A stretch of 64,000 nt of DNA, taken from positions 2,495,001-2,559,000 of the forward strand of contig JAWKLJ010000002.1 of the NCBI GenBank assembly GCA_041392805.1. Reading direction: 5' to 3'. Below, piece by piece: positions 7,964-16,304 of this stretch; position 1 is the stretch's first letter, and each line of letters starts with the position of its first letter. Source of the stretch: Saprospiraceae bacterium (lineage in GTDB: Bacteria > Bacteroidota > Bacteroidia > Chitinophagales > Saprospiraceae). The position numbers and the translations under genes are program-made. Below the pieces are notes generated by a model. That model was not told where the DNA came from and searched no databases. It worked only from the letters and a program-made list of their open reading frames with translations.

Positions 7964-8491
7964 ATGATGGAATTACGCCCAAAAAAAGTAGCTGATTCGA
8001 AAACGACCATGACGCAAATGGTGATGCCAAATGACACCAATCCTATGGGAAACCTCATGGGGGGCAATTTACTCCGTTGGATGGATATCGCTTGTGCGGT
8101 ATGTGCAGGTAAGCATACCGAAGCGCATGTGGTGACTGCCTCGGTTGACCACGTTTCCTTTGTAAAGCCTATCAGGGTCGGTGACATCGTGACCATCGAA
8201 TCCAGTGTGACCAGGGCCTTTCGAACCTCCTTGGAAGTCTATGTGGAGGTTTTTGCCGCTGATATTAAAGGCCAAAACCCTAGGCGATGTAATCAGGCCT
8301 ATTTTACCTTCGTCGCATTAAATGAAGAAAATGGGACGCCAATTTCCGTCCCACCTGTGATTCCATTAAACGAAATTGAACAGCAACGCTACGAAAGCTC
8401 CCCTCGCAGGAGGGAAGTCCGTCTTATCCTTAGTGGCAGGATGAAACCCTCCGAAGCGACCTTGGTGAAAGATTACCTGAATAGCTTTTAA
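7964..8491 (+). CDS. Acyl-CoA thioesterase, hotdog fold
   Basis: 175 aa in the YciA/BFIT-type acyl-CoA thioesterase group. The typical segment 'MPNDTNPMGNLMGGNLLRWMDIACAVCA' contains the hotdog helix with the catalytic Asp (WMDIA), followed by 'VVTASVDHVSFVKPIRVGDIV' and 'EVYVEVFAAD'. It hydrolyses acyl-CoA to free acid and CoA. The start may be at 7964 or at the next ATG at 7967. It is tail to tail with the MDR oxidoreductase gene (2 bp apart). Confidence 0.88.
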   Translation: MMELRPKKVADSKTTMTQMVMPNDTNPMGNLMGGNLLRWMDIACAVCAGKHTEAHVVTASVDHVSFVKPIRVGDIVTIESSVTRAFRTSLEVYVEVFAADIKGQNPRRCNQAYFTFVALNEENGTPISVPPVIPLNEIEQQRYESSPRRREVRLILSGRMKPSEATLVKDYLNSF

Positions 8492-8493
8492 TG

Positions 8494-9498
8494 TTAAAAT
8501 TCCATCACAATCTTCCCAAAATGACCGCCAGAAGCCTGGTACTGAAAAGCTTCTGCTAATTCCTCGAAGGCAAAACTGCGGTCGATGATAGGTCGTATCT
8601 TATTGGCATTAATCGCAGTAACCATGTCTTGTTGCATCACGTTACTACCCACAGCGAGGCCATTCATTTTTATATGTTTAAAAAATAGTTTGGGGAAAAC
8701 AATCTCGCCAGTCCGGCCGTTGCCCAAAATACCAATGGATGCAATATGCCCTCCGATGGCCACCGCATCTATGGATTGCCCCATCGTAGATCCACCACCT
8801 ACATCCAGTACATGATCCACCCCTCCACCGGACAATTTATTGATCGTTCTTCCCCATTTAGGATCATCCTTGTAATTGAGGACGTGTTCGGCACCCATCG
8901 CCTTTAGTCTTTCCGCCTTTTCAGCGGAGGAAGTGGTGGCAAAAACCCTGGCGCCAGCCGCCTTGGCCAATTGAAAGGCAAAGATAGACATGCCTCCGGT
9001 GCCTTCAATCAACACGGAATCACCTGCCTTCAATTGCCCTTCCACCATCAGCGCGCGCCAAGCCGTCAGCGCCGCACAAGGAAGCGTGGCAGCCTCGGCA
9101 AAGCTGTAGCCCTCCGGCATGGCAGTTACGGCATAAGCTGGCAAACATGCTTTTTCAGCCATGCAGCCATCTGTCGTTTCGCCCATTATGGACATGGTTT
9201 TTTTGAGCGTAGGTTTGCCTTCTATCCAGTTAGGGAAAAACATTGACATCACTTTATCGCCTGCCTTCCATTCCTTTACGTTTTCGCCGACAGCCAAAAT
9301 TTCGCCTGCTCCATCAGACATAGGAATCCGTCCTGCCGGAACAGGAATTAGACCTATCGCTACCAGGTAGTCGTGATAATTAAGCGAAGTGGCATGCCAT
9401 TGCACCAAAATTTCGCCTGGCCCTGGCATCGGGTCAGGCCTTTCAACTACCTTGAGCTGTGTTAATCCACCCGGTGGGTTTACTTCAATTACCTTCAT
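8494..9498 (-). CDS. Zinc-independent MDR-family NAD(P) oxidoreductase
   Basis: 334 aa medium-chain dehydrogenase/reductase. N-terminal GroES-like domain (residues 1-130, 'GEILVQWHATSLNYHDYLVAIG') and Rossmann domain with the nucleotide loop 'IEGTGGMSIFAFQLAKAAGARV' (about 165-185). The structural and catalytic zinc cysteines of true alcohol dehydrogenases are absent from the first domain, so it belongs to the quinone/enoyl reductase side of the family. It is 45 bp downstream of the ABC substrate-binding protein gene and may be the last gene of the Liv-type operon. Confidence 0.85.
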   Translation of the reverse strand: MKVIEVNPPGGLTQLKVVERPDPMPGPGEILVQWHATSLNYHDYLVAIGLIPVPAGRIPMSDGAGEILAVGENVKEWKAGDKVMSMFFPNWIEGKPTLKKTMSIMGETTDGCMAEKACLPAYAVTAMPEGYSFAEAATLPCAALTAWRALMVEGQLKAGDSVLIEGTGGMSIFAFQLAKAAGARVFATTSSAEKAERLKAMGAEHVLNYKDDPKWGRTINKLSGGGVDHVLDVGGGSTMGQSIDAVAIGGHIASIGILGNGRTGEIVFPKLFFKHIKMNGLAVGSNVMQQDMVTAINANKIRPIIDRSFAFEELAEAFQYQASGGHFGKIVMEF

Positions 9499-9543
9499 TG
9501 TTTTCTGTCCATTTTAAAATTACTTAAGGAATCCATCCTTCAT

Positions 9544-10782
9544 TTAAAAAGCCTCCAGTTCCTTCACCAAGGCCTCTATATCTGAATGACTATCCATATA
9601 ACCAGAGACGACTTCAAACTGTTCAGGTCCGGTGCACTTTAATAATTGCATAGCCCGTGTAGCTTGATGATTATCAGGACTATAAGAGATTTTAAAACCT
9701 TGGATGTCGAAATTAGTAAGTTGGTCGAGTTCAGCAATAAGCGCTTCCCTGGTAAGATTGGGGCCCACCCGGCGAAGGGCTTCAAGGAAGGGGGAGGCAT
9801 AGATGAATCCGCTATAAGGAAAGACGCCCCAACGATCATCTGGATAATATTTTTGGAAAGCAGCCTTGTATTTAGCGATGACGGGATCATCATTTTGGTA
9901 GGGAAACGCACCCATTGATCCAAAGATTACCCCCTCCCATGCACCTTTGGTTAGATTATGCATCAAGCCCATGTCCGACAAAATAAAAGAAGCTATATAT
10001 TGCGGTTCGTAATTGATCACCTTTGAATTAGTCACTGTGATAACTGCCTGTCGAGGTAGGGTCCACAATAGGACGACCGCTGCTCCTGAGTCTTTAAGTC
10101 GAGCCACATGAGAACTCAAGTCCGTATCGCTTATTTCCACGGGAACTTCGGCGATAAGGTCTAGGTTTCTTCCTTTTAAAAAATGTTTGGCACCCACTAA
10201 AGCACTTTTACCCACATCGTCATTTTGGTAAATGATCCCAATTTTATCTGTTTTCAGGCTATCCACCGCATACATGGCCTGAATAATGCCTTCATCGATG
10301 TAATAGGGGAGCATCCCAAAAATATTTTTCTTAAGCGGGATGGACCAATAGGTAGCGCCTGTCGCCGGAGATATCCAAGGAATATCCTCTTCGACAATAT
10401 ATTCCATGACCGACATACAGGGCGCCGTTCCAACGCCTCCAACAAAAGCAAACACTTCGTCTTTTTGAACCATTTCTCTTACTGCGGGTACCGTTTTACT
10501 CGGATCATAGGCATCATCTTTCATGATGAATTTTATTTTCCGTCCATTGATGCCCCCTTCGTCATTGACCATTTTGAAAGTGGCATCAATGCCTTTTAGA
10601 ATATTACCCCAAAGCGCGGCCGGACCAGAGAGGGGACCAAAAGAGCCGACTACAATTTCCGTATCTGTCACACCAGTGCTGGTTCCACCCGCATTTTCTT
10701 CGGATGGCGTCCCATTTCCACAGGACCAAGTAATAAAGGCTAAAAAAGCTAATAGGCATAAGTTTGAAGGTGATGGTTTCAT
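9544..10782 (-). CDS. ABC transporter substrate-binding lipoprotein, Liv type
   Basis: 412 aa with a lipoprotein signal (lipobox TWSC, C21). The mature protein is a periplasmic binding protein of the leucine/amide group: 'TDTEIVVGSFGPLSGPAALWGNILKGIDATFKMVNDEGGINGRKI' is the classic start, then 'DDAYDPSKTVPAVREMV', 'AFVGGVGTAPC' and 'GIIYQNDDVGKSAL'. It captures the solute for the LivFGHM-like transporter encoded just upstream in the same direction. Substrate unknown: the group binds branched amino acids, amides, urea or aromatic acids. The neighbouring acyl-CoA ligase favours a carboxylic acid. Confidence 0.88.
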   Translation of the reverse strand: MKPSPSNLCLLAFLAFITWSCGNGTPSEENAGGTSTGVTDTEIVVGSFGPLSGPAALWGNILKGIDATFKMVNDEGGINGRKIKFIMKDDAYDPSKTVPAVREMVQKDEVFAFVGGVGTAPCMSVMEYIVEEDIPWISPATGATYWSIPLKKNIFGMLPYYIDEGIIQAMYAVDSLKTDKIGIIYQNDDVGKSALVGAKHFLKGRNLDLIAEVPVEISDTDLSSHVARLKDSGAAVVLLWTLPRQAVITVTNSKVINYEPQYIASFILSDMGLMHNLTKGAWEGVIFGSMGAFPYQNDDPVIAKYKAAFQKYYPDDRWGVFPYSGFIYASPFLEALRRVGPNLTREALIAELDQLTNFDIQGFKISYSPDNHQATRAMQLLKCTGPEQFEVVSGYMDSHSDIEALVKELEAF

Positions 10783-10809
10783 CTTTTTAGGTTTATGTAA
10801 GCTTATTGG

Positions 10810-12612
10810 TTAGTACATTGATTCGATTAAATCAGCGTAGGATTCATTAATAAATGATCGTTTTACTTTCATGGTTGGAGTCATTTCGCCATCCTCCTGG
10901 TACAGCCGTTTACTGAGTATCTTGTATTTTCTAATATGCTCCACGTTGGCCAAATGGCGATTGACCTCATTGACCTCTGCATCTATTAATTTTTTGATGG
11001 CAGGATGATCTGCCAGGTCAAAATAGGTGGCATATTGAATTTTGTGATCTTGTGCGTATTTATTGATGTTTTCTTCATCCAGTACGATAATGGCCGTTAA
11101 GTATTTCCTCCGATCACCGATCACAATAGCATCGTTGATAAAAGGACTGAATTTTAATTTGTTTTCAATAAATTGGGGCGCAATGTTTTTACCCCCGGCC
11201 GTAATGATCAAATCTTTTTTCCGATCTACAATTTTTACAAATCCGTCCTCGTCTATTTCCCCAATATCACCCGTATGCATCCAACTCTCTCTGAGGGCCA
11301 AATTAGTGGCAGCCTGGTTTTTATAATACCCTTTAAAAACACCCTCGTGTTTAGTCAGGATTTCGCCATCTGCAGCCAGGGCTAATTCTACACCTGGCGC
11401 GACCCTTCCAACGGTGCCGTGTTTATAATTATTCATACTGGAAAAGGTGATAATGGCAGATGTTTCCGTCATGCCATAACCTTCGACCAGGGTTAGGCCT
11501 ATGGTTCTATAGAAGGTAAGGATTTCGGGAGAAATGGGAGCGGCCCCACTAATGGCGAAGCGCATTTTTTCTAGCCCCAGCCGTTCTTTCAGATAGTAAA
11601 AAACAGCCTTCTGAGCCAGGAAATTGCCTAGAGACAAGCCAATGCCAGGGCGTTTGCCTTGGTCTTTTTTATGTAAATACCGGCGACTAATATGTAGCGA
11701 CCATTGGTATAATTGTCGGTTAATCCAATCTGCATCATTCATCTGGATATAAATCCTGGAATAAATTTTTTCCCAGATCCTTGGCACAGCGTATCCAATA
11801 GTTGGATGTATTTCTCGAAGGTTTTGAGGGACCGTATCGATGCTTTCGGCAAAATTGATGGTGTATCCAACGACTAGATGGAGATAGACGCTAAAGGTTC
11901 GTTCAAAAATATGGCAGAGTGGCAAAAAAGACATGATTTCTTCTTTGTTTCCCATAAAACTTCCTCCTTCAGCACCAGCTAGGGTATGCGCGGTCCACAA
12001 TAAATTCTTATTGGAAAGCATAGCTCCTTTGGGTGGGCCGGTGGTGCCTGAGGTATACACCAGGATGGCGGTGTCGTCTTCTTGGATGGCATCCGTTAAG
12101 GCCTGGATCGCGGCGCTGTTTTGCTTCAGGGTTTTGGCGCCAGCCAAACATAGCGCGTCAAAAGCTAAGAGCTGCGCATGGGTTAAGGTTTGAAGACCCT
12201 TGTTATCCCAGTATACGACTTTGACTAATTGCGGCGAAGTTTCCTTAAAGCGTAACCATTTGTCGACCTGTTCTTCATTTTCGGCAAAAAGCACCTTGCA
12301 TTCCGCGTGATTAATGACGTATTGGACCTGGTCCCAGGCATTGGTGGCATAAATGCCAACAGTGCTTGCACCAAGCATTTGCGTCGCCATATCAATGTAG
12401 ATCCATTCCGGACAATTTTCTCCGATAACTCCCACAAAATCGCCCTTTCGGATCCCCAGGTCATACAGCCCCGATGCCAGGTTTTCAGCAGCCTGGTAAT
12501 AGGCCTTCCAGGTGATCTCTTGCCACAGGCCATATTTTTTGTGCCGCATAGCCACCTGCTGACTGAGCTGCTCGGCTATTTTTTTAAATTGTTTAGGGAC
12601 AATATAGGTCAT
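10810..12612 (-). CDS. AMP-dependent acyl-CoA synthetase (long-chain type)
   Basis: 600 aa, cytoplasmic ANL superfamily enzyme. The ATP-binding P-loop 'YTSGTTGPPKG' is at residues 186-196, with 'GYGMTETSAI', 'WMHTGDIGEIDEDGFVKIVDRKKDLIITAGGKNIAP' later and the C-terminal lysine region 'GEMTPTMKVKR'. It resembles the FadD15/long-chain group that activates carboxylic acids as CoA thioesters. It lies between livF and the binding-protein gene, all on one strand with short gaps (18 and 27 bp), so it probably activates the acid that the transporter brings in. Confidence 0.9.
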   Translation of the reverse strand: MTYIVPKQFKKIAEQLSQQVAMRHKKYGLWQEITWKAYYQAAENLASGLYDLGIRKGDFVGVIGENCPEWIYIDMATQMLGASTVGIYATNAWDQVQYVINHAECKVLFAENEEQVDKWLRFKETSPQLVKVVYWDNKGLQTLTHAQLLAFDALCLAGAKTLKQNSAAIQALTDAIQEDDTAILVYTSGTTGPPKGAMLSNKNLLWTAHTLAGAEGGSFMGNKEEIMSFLPLCHIFERTFSVYLHLVVGYTINFAESIDTVPQNLREIHPTIGYAVPRIWEKIYSRIYIQMNDADWINRQLYQWSLHISRRYLHKKDQGKRPGIGLSLGNFLAQKAVFYYLKERLGLEKMRFAISGAAPISPEILTFYRTIGLTLVEGYGMTETSAIITFSSMNNYKHGTVGRVAPGVELALAADGEILTKHEGVFKGYYKNQAATNLALRESWMHTGDIGEIDEDGFVKIVDRKKDLIITAGGKNIAPQFIENKLKFSPFINDAIVIGDRRKYLTAIIVLDEENINKYAQDHKIQYATYFDLADHPAIKKLIDAEVNEVNRHLANVEHIRKYKILSKRLYQEDGEMTPTMKVKRSFINESYADLIESMY

Positions 12613-12630
12613 AATTGCTTTTTGTCTTTC

Positions 12631-13410
12631 TCAGGCCCAGCGCCTTTTTCGTTTATATCGCTGTTCACCTTTAACGGAAGTTTCGGCCTTAATCCCCAAG
12701 TAAAATTCTTTCACATCTTCGTTTTCTTGCAAATCTTTAGAAGGCCCAGAAGCCACAAACCTGCCGTTTTCCATGACATACCCGTAGTCGGCAATTTTTA
12801 AGGCCATGTGGGCATTTTGCTCTACTAATAAAACCGTAATGCCCTCCGCCCGGATAGCAGGGATTATATCAAAGATCATTTTCACCAAGGCAGGCGAAAG
12901 CCCCAAAGAGGGCTCATCCATTAGCAACAGTTTCGGCCGATTCATCAAGGCCCTTGAAATGGCGAGCATCTGTTGTTCGCCGCCACTAAGTTTTCCAGCA
13001 TGTTGGTTAAGGCGGTCTTTCAGGATGGGGAAATAGTCAAACACGCGATCCATATCCAATTTGATACCGGCTCGATCCCTCCGCAGGTAGGCTCCCACCA
13101 AGAGGTTTTCTTTAACGCTGAGTTCATCAAAAACTTCTCGTCCTTCCGGGACATAACCAATGCCTTTCGCTACAATGTTCTCCGTTTTTTTTCGGTCAAT
13201 ACGCGTGCCCATGAAATGGATGCTTCCTTTGTCCGGCTGGTCATCGATCAAGCCCATGATCGTATTCAAGGTGGTGCTTTTTCCCGCGCCATTATTTCCT
13301 AAGATGGTCGTGATAGAACCCGTCGAAATTTCAAAGGAAAGGCCATGTAAAGCCCTGACCTTTTCATAAAAAGTCTCAATGTTATTGACTTGTAGTATCG
13401 GTGCTACCAT
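12631..13410 (-). CDS. livF: ABC transporter ATP-binding protein, LivF type
   Basis: 259 aa. Walker A GNNGAGKST (about residues 38-46), signature LSGGEQQML, Walker B LLLMDEPSLGLSP and H-loop 'LLVEQN'. The residues around 'GYVPEGREVFDELSVKENL' are typical of LivF rather than LivG. The last 20 residues are rich in Lys and Arg (GEQRYKRKRRWA). The ATG at 13410 shares one base with the livG stop (TAATG), so the two are translationally coupled. It powers import with LivG as a heterodimer. Confidence 0.92.
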   Translation of the reverse strand: MVAPILQVNNIETFYEKVRALHGLSFEISTGSITTILGNNGAGKSTTLNTIMGLIDDQPDKGSIHFMGTRIDRKKTENIVAKGIGYVPEGREVFDELSVKENLLVGAYLRRDRAGIKLDMDRVFDYFPILKDRLNQHAGKLSGGEQQMLAISRALMNRPKLLLMDEPSLGLSPALVKMIFDIIPAIRAEGITVLLVEQNAHMALKIADYGYVMENGRFVASGPSKDLQENEDVKEFYLGIKAETSVKGEQRYKRKRRWA

Positions 13411-14198
13411 TAGTGTAAGGTTGTAGGGACATCTTCGCCTAAATAAGCCCTGATGACTTCCGGGTGATTCAATACGGCTTCGGGAGTGCCCGCTGTTAGC
13501 TTTTTCCCGAAATTGATGGCCATGATTCGGTCAGAAATATTTTGCACCATTTGCATATTATGCTCAATAAGGATGACGGTGATGCCTAAAAGGTCGCGAA
13601 TGTCCTTTATCCAAAAAATCATATCCTCTCGTTCTTCCTGGGTCAAACCCGCTGCTGGTTCATCCAGTAGCAGCAGCGTCGGTTCTAAGGCAAGAGCCCT
13701 TCCCAATTCCACGAGTTTTTGTTTGCCATATGGCAGGCTAGATACGAGTTGGTCTCGGTAAGATTCCAGCTCCAAAAAATCAATAATTTCCTCTACTTTT
13801 CTTCTATTTTGCAATTCCTCCTGAGCTGCCCTGGATCGCCGAAAGGAAAGAGCCGTTACAGCCAAAATGGATGATTTCATTACATTATGTCGACCCAATA
13901 GCAAATTGTCTAAAGTGGACATATGAGCGAATAGCTCCAGGTTTTGAAAGGTCCGGGCGATCCCGAGTCTGGCAATTTGGTCGGGACGACTCCCGATCAG
14001 GTTTTTTCCACGAAACCATATGGCGCCCTTTTCAGGCGTATACAATCCATTGATGCAGTTAAAGATCGTAGATTTACCTGCACCATTTGGGCCTATGATG
14101 GAAAAAATCTCCTTTTCCTTTACCTCAAAATCAAGGTTATCAATGGCCGTTAGTCCACCAAAGTTTTTATGCAGTTGATTTACTTTAAAAAAGCCCAT
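13410..14198 (-). CDS. livG: ABC transporter ATP-binding protein, LivG type
   Basis: 262 aa. Walker A GPNGAGKST, 'GIARTFQNLELFAHMSTLDNLLLGRH' Q-loop segment typical of LivG, signature 'LPYGKQKLVELGRAL' (the variant LPYGxQ seen in this subfamily), Walker B LLLLDEPAAGLTQEE and H-loop 'ILIEHNM'. Together with LivF it forms the ATPase pair of the importer. It begins 3 bp after the livH stop. Confidence 0.92.
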   Translation of the reverse strand: MGFFKVNQLHKNFGGLTAIDNLDFEVKEKEIFSIIGPNGAGKSTIFNCINGLYTPEKGAIWFRGKNLIGSRPDQIARLGIARTFQNLELFAHMSTLDNLLLGRHNVMKSSILAVTALSFRRSRAAQEELQNRRKVEEIIDFLELESYRDQLVSSLPYGKQKLVELGRALALEPTLLLLDEPAAGLTQEEREDMIFWIKDIRDLLGITVILIEHNMQMVQNISDRIMAINFGKKLTAGTPEAVLNHPEVIRAYLGEDVPTTLH

Positions 14199-14201
14199 AG
14201 T

Positions 14202-15077
14202 TTACACTTTCCTGACATAATGTTTATCAAATAACCCTGAAGGTTTGAAATAAAGCACCAAAACGATAAGGGTGAATGCTACCACAGATTTAAATTCAAT
14301 AGAGACATAAAACCCAAAAAGATTTTCTAAAAGGCCGAGTAAGAGCCCGCCAATGACCACTCCATGTAGGCTTTTCATGCCTCCCAAAACGGCTGCGGCA
14401 AACCCCTTTAACAGAGGGTCCCACATCATGGAGGGGTCCAGGGTAATGATCGGCGCGACCAGCACACCCGCAATCGCTCCGACAATCGAACTGATACCGA
14501 AGCTAATGGCCAGGATGCGATCAGCCGAAATGCCATTCATCTTGGAAGCATTCACGTTCTGCTGGCAAGCCTTCATCGCCAAACCAAGTTTGGTTTTTTG
14601 TATCAGGATGAAAATAAAAGCCAAAACAATTAGTGCAATGAGTAAGGTGGCAACATTAAGCTCCGTTAGGGTGATAAAATCGTTTTGTAATAAGACTTTT
14701 GACGCGGAAAATGGCAGATTGATTTGCCGTTGTTCGCTGCCCCATTTCCAACCTGCCAAACCATAAAGCATCAGTTGAAATCCTATAGTGATGACAATTA
14801 AATTTAAGGGGGTAGGATTTTTAGCCCTCCGCAAAAAAAAGAATTCCAAAATAAGGCCTAAAACAAGGGCAAAAACGATGGTCAATAAAATAGCGGCATA
14901 AAAAGACATACCGTACGTGCTCAGTAGTACAAAAGTCACATAGGTGGACATCATCGCCATTTCACCCTGCGCAAAATTGGGTATTTCAGAAGCTTTATAG
15001 GTAATGCTCATCGCCAAGGCCATCAGGGCATAAATGCTTCCTACCACCAAACTGCTGATAATGATTTGAGCTAACAT
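14202..15077 (-). CDS. livH: Branched-chain-amino-acid-type ABC permease LivH
   Basis: 291 aa with about eight hydrophobic segments. Family landmarks are 'SLVVGSIYALMALAMSITYKASEIPNFAQGEMAMMSTY' at the N-terminus and the coupling region 'GLAMKACQQNVNASKMNGI' that contacts the ATPases, plus 'PLLKGFAAAVLGGMKSLHGVVIGGLLLGLLENL' near the end. Inner-membrane half of the importer with LivM. Downstream of livM by 13 bp. Confidence 0.9.
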   Translation of the reverse strand: MLAQIIISSLVVGSIYALMALAMSITYKASEIPNFAQGEMAMMSTYVTFVLLSTYGMSFYAAILLTIVFALVLGLILEFFFLRRAKNPTPLNLIVITIGFQLMLYGLAGWKWGSEQRQINLPFSASKVLLQNDFITLTELNVATLLIALIVLAFIFILIQKTKLGLAMKACQQNVNASKMNGISADRILAISFGISSIVGAIAGVLVAPIITLDPSMMWDPLLKGFAAAVLGGMKSLHGVVIGGLLLGLLENLFGFYVSIEFKSVVAFTLIVLVLYFKPSGLFDKHYVRKV

Positions 15078-15090
15078 GCTATATGTAAAT

Positions 15091-16140
15091 TTAAAATGGC
15101 CATCTCTTCCAATAAATCTTTACCCTCAACCATAAGCCGTAAAGTCCCAAAGGCTCAAAAAGAACCACCAAGATCAAAATAAACCCAGTAAGTACCCAAG
15201 TGACATTGGCTATCCCGGTTGGCGTCATAAATAGGGCTGAAAACTTCAATAAAGCCGGGCCAAGCAGCGGTACATCTACTACATTCTCCAATTGTAAATT
15301 TAAAAAGGTCATCACGACCCCTCCCATGATGGAGCCTGTGACAAACCCCAGCCCTCCCAGCACAATAATCACCAAAAAATTGATAGACAAGACAAAGCTG
15401 AACAAGGAAGGATTGACATAACCTAAGTATAAGGCCCACAATGATCCCGCCGCGCCAGCAAACATGGCACTCAAGCCAAAGCTATACAACTTGTACTGCG
15501 TGAGATTGATGCCTATAGCTGCCGCTGCAATATCACTATCTCGAATGGCTTGAAAGGCTCTCCCTATTCTGCTTTTTAAGATGTTGATGGTAGCAAAAAC
15601 GGCTAGAATGGTGATAGAAAGAATAAGAAAATACAAGGCTTGGTCATATTTAAGGCCCGTCCAGGACAAATTGATCTTAGGGACAGTAAGCCCCATGCGC
15701 CCGCCTAGCATATCTAATCGCCCAATCACCGTGGTGACAGCCAAACCAAAGGCCAGTGTAGCGATGGAAAGGTAGGGGCCATCTAATTTTAGGGAAGGAA
15801 TGCCAAGCAACATGCCAAAGAGGGCTGCCATTAAACCCGAGGCTAAAAATGCCACGAAAAAAGGAACGCCTAGTTTTAGTAAAAGTACCGATGTATAGGC
15901 GCCAATGGCAACAAAACCAGCATGGCCAAGCGATATTTGCCCGGTATTGCCCACTAATAAGTTAAGTCCTAAAGCAACGATGATATTGACGGCCATTAAA
16001 TTGAGGACAGTCAAATAGTATGTCTTAACCAAAAAAGGAAGGAAAAACAAGGTCGAAATCAATACCAAACTCCAAAATACCTGCACCCTGTTTTCAAATA
16101 ACTGTAAATCTTCAAAGTAATCCGTTTTTAAATTCCGCAT
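15091..16140 (-). CDS. livM: Branched-chain-amino-acid-type ABC permease LivM
   Basis: 349 aa from the ATG at 16140 (an ATG at 16179 would add 13 residues). Hydrophobic throughout, with 'NLLVGNTGQISLGHAGFVAIGAYTSVLL' and 'GLAVTTVIGRLDMLGGRMGLTVP' as in LivM, and the coupling helix 'GRAFQAIRDSDIAAAAIGI'. It is the first gene of the run livM-livH-livG-livF-ligase-binding protein. A TATACTTTC stretch ends 7 bp before the ATG at 16140 and could be a weak -7 box. Confidence 0.88.
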   Translation of the reverse strand: MRNLKTDYFEDLQLFENRVQVFWSLVLISTLFFLPFLVKTYYLTVLNLMAVNIIVALGLNLLVGNTGQISLGHAGFVAIGAYTSVLLLKLGVPFFVAFLASGLMAALFGMLLGIPSLKLDGPYLSIATLAFGLAVTTVIGRLDMLGGRMGLTVPKINLSWTGLKYDQALYFLILSITILAVFATINILKSRIGRAFQAIRDSDIAAAAIGINLTQYKLYSFGLSAMFAGAAGSLWALYLGYVNPSLFSFVLSINFLVIIVLGGLGFVTGSIMGGVVMTFLNLQLENVVDVPLLGPALLKFSALFMTPTGIANVTWVLTGFILILVVLFEPLGLYGLWLRVKIYWKRWPF

Positions 16141-16304
16141 GAATACTGAAAGTATATTTATTCTGGCAAGAAGATGCATGCTTGATCACATGCTATTTCC
16201 AACTTTCAATATACGGATGAATTCTTATTCTCCAACATGGGATTTGTTTTTTTTCGAAAGAATCAAAATAAAAGCAATTTTTTGATTAAACTGACAGTAT
16301 TTTT

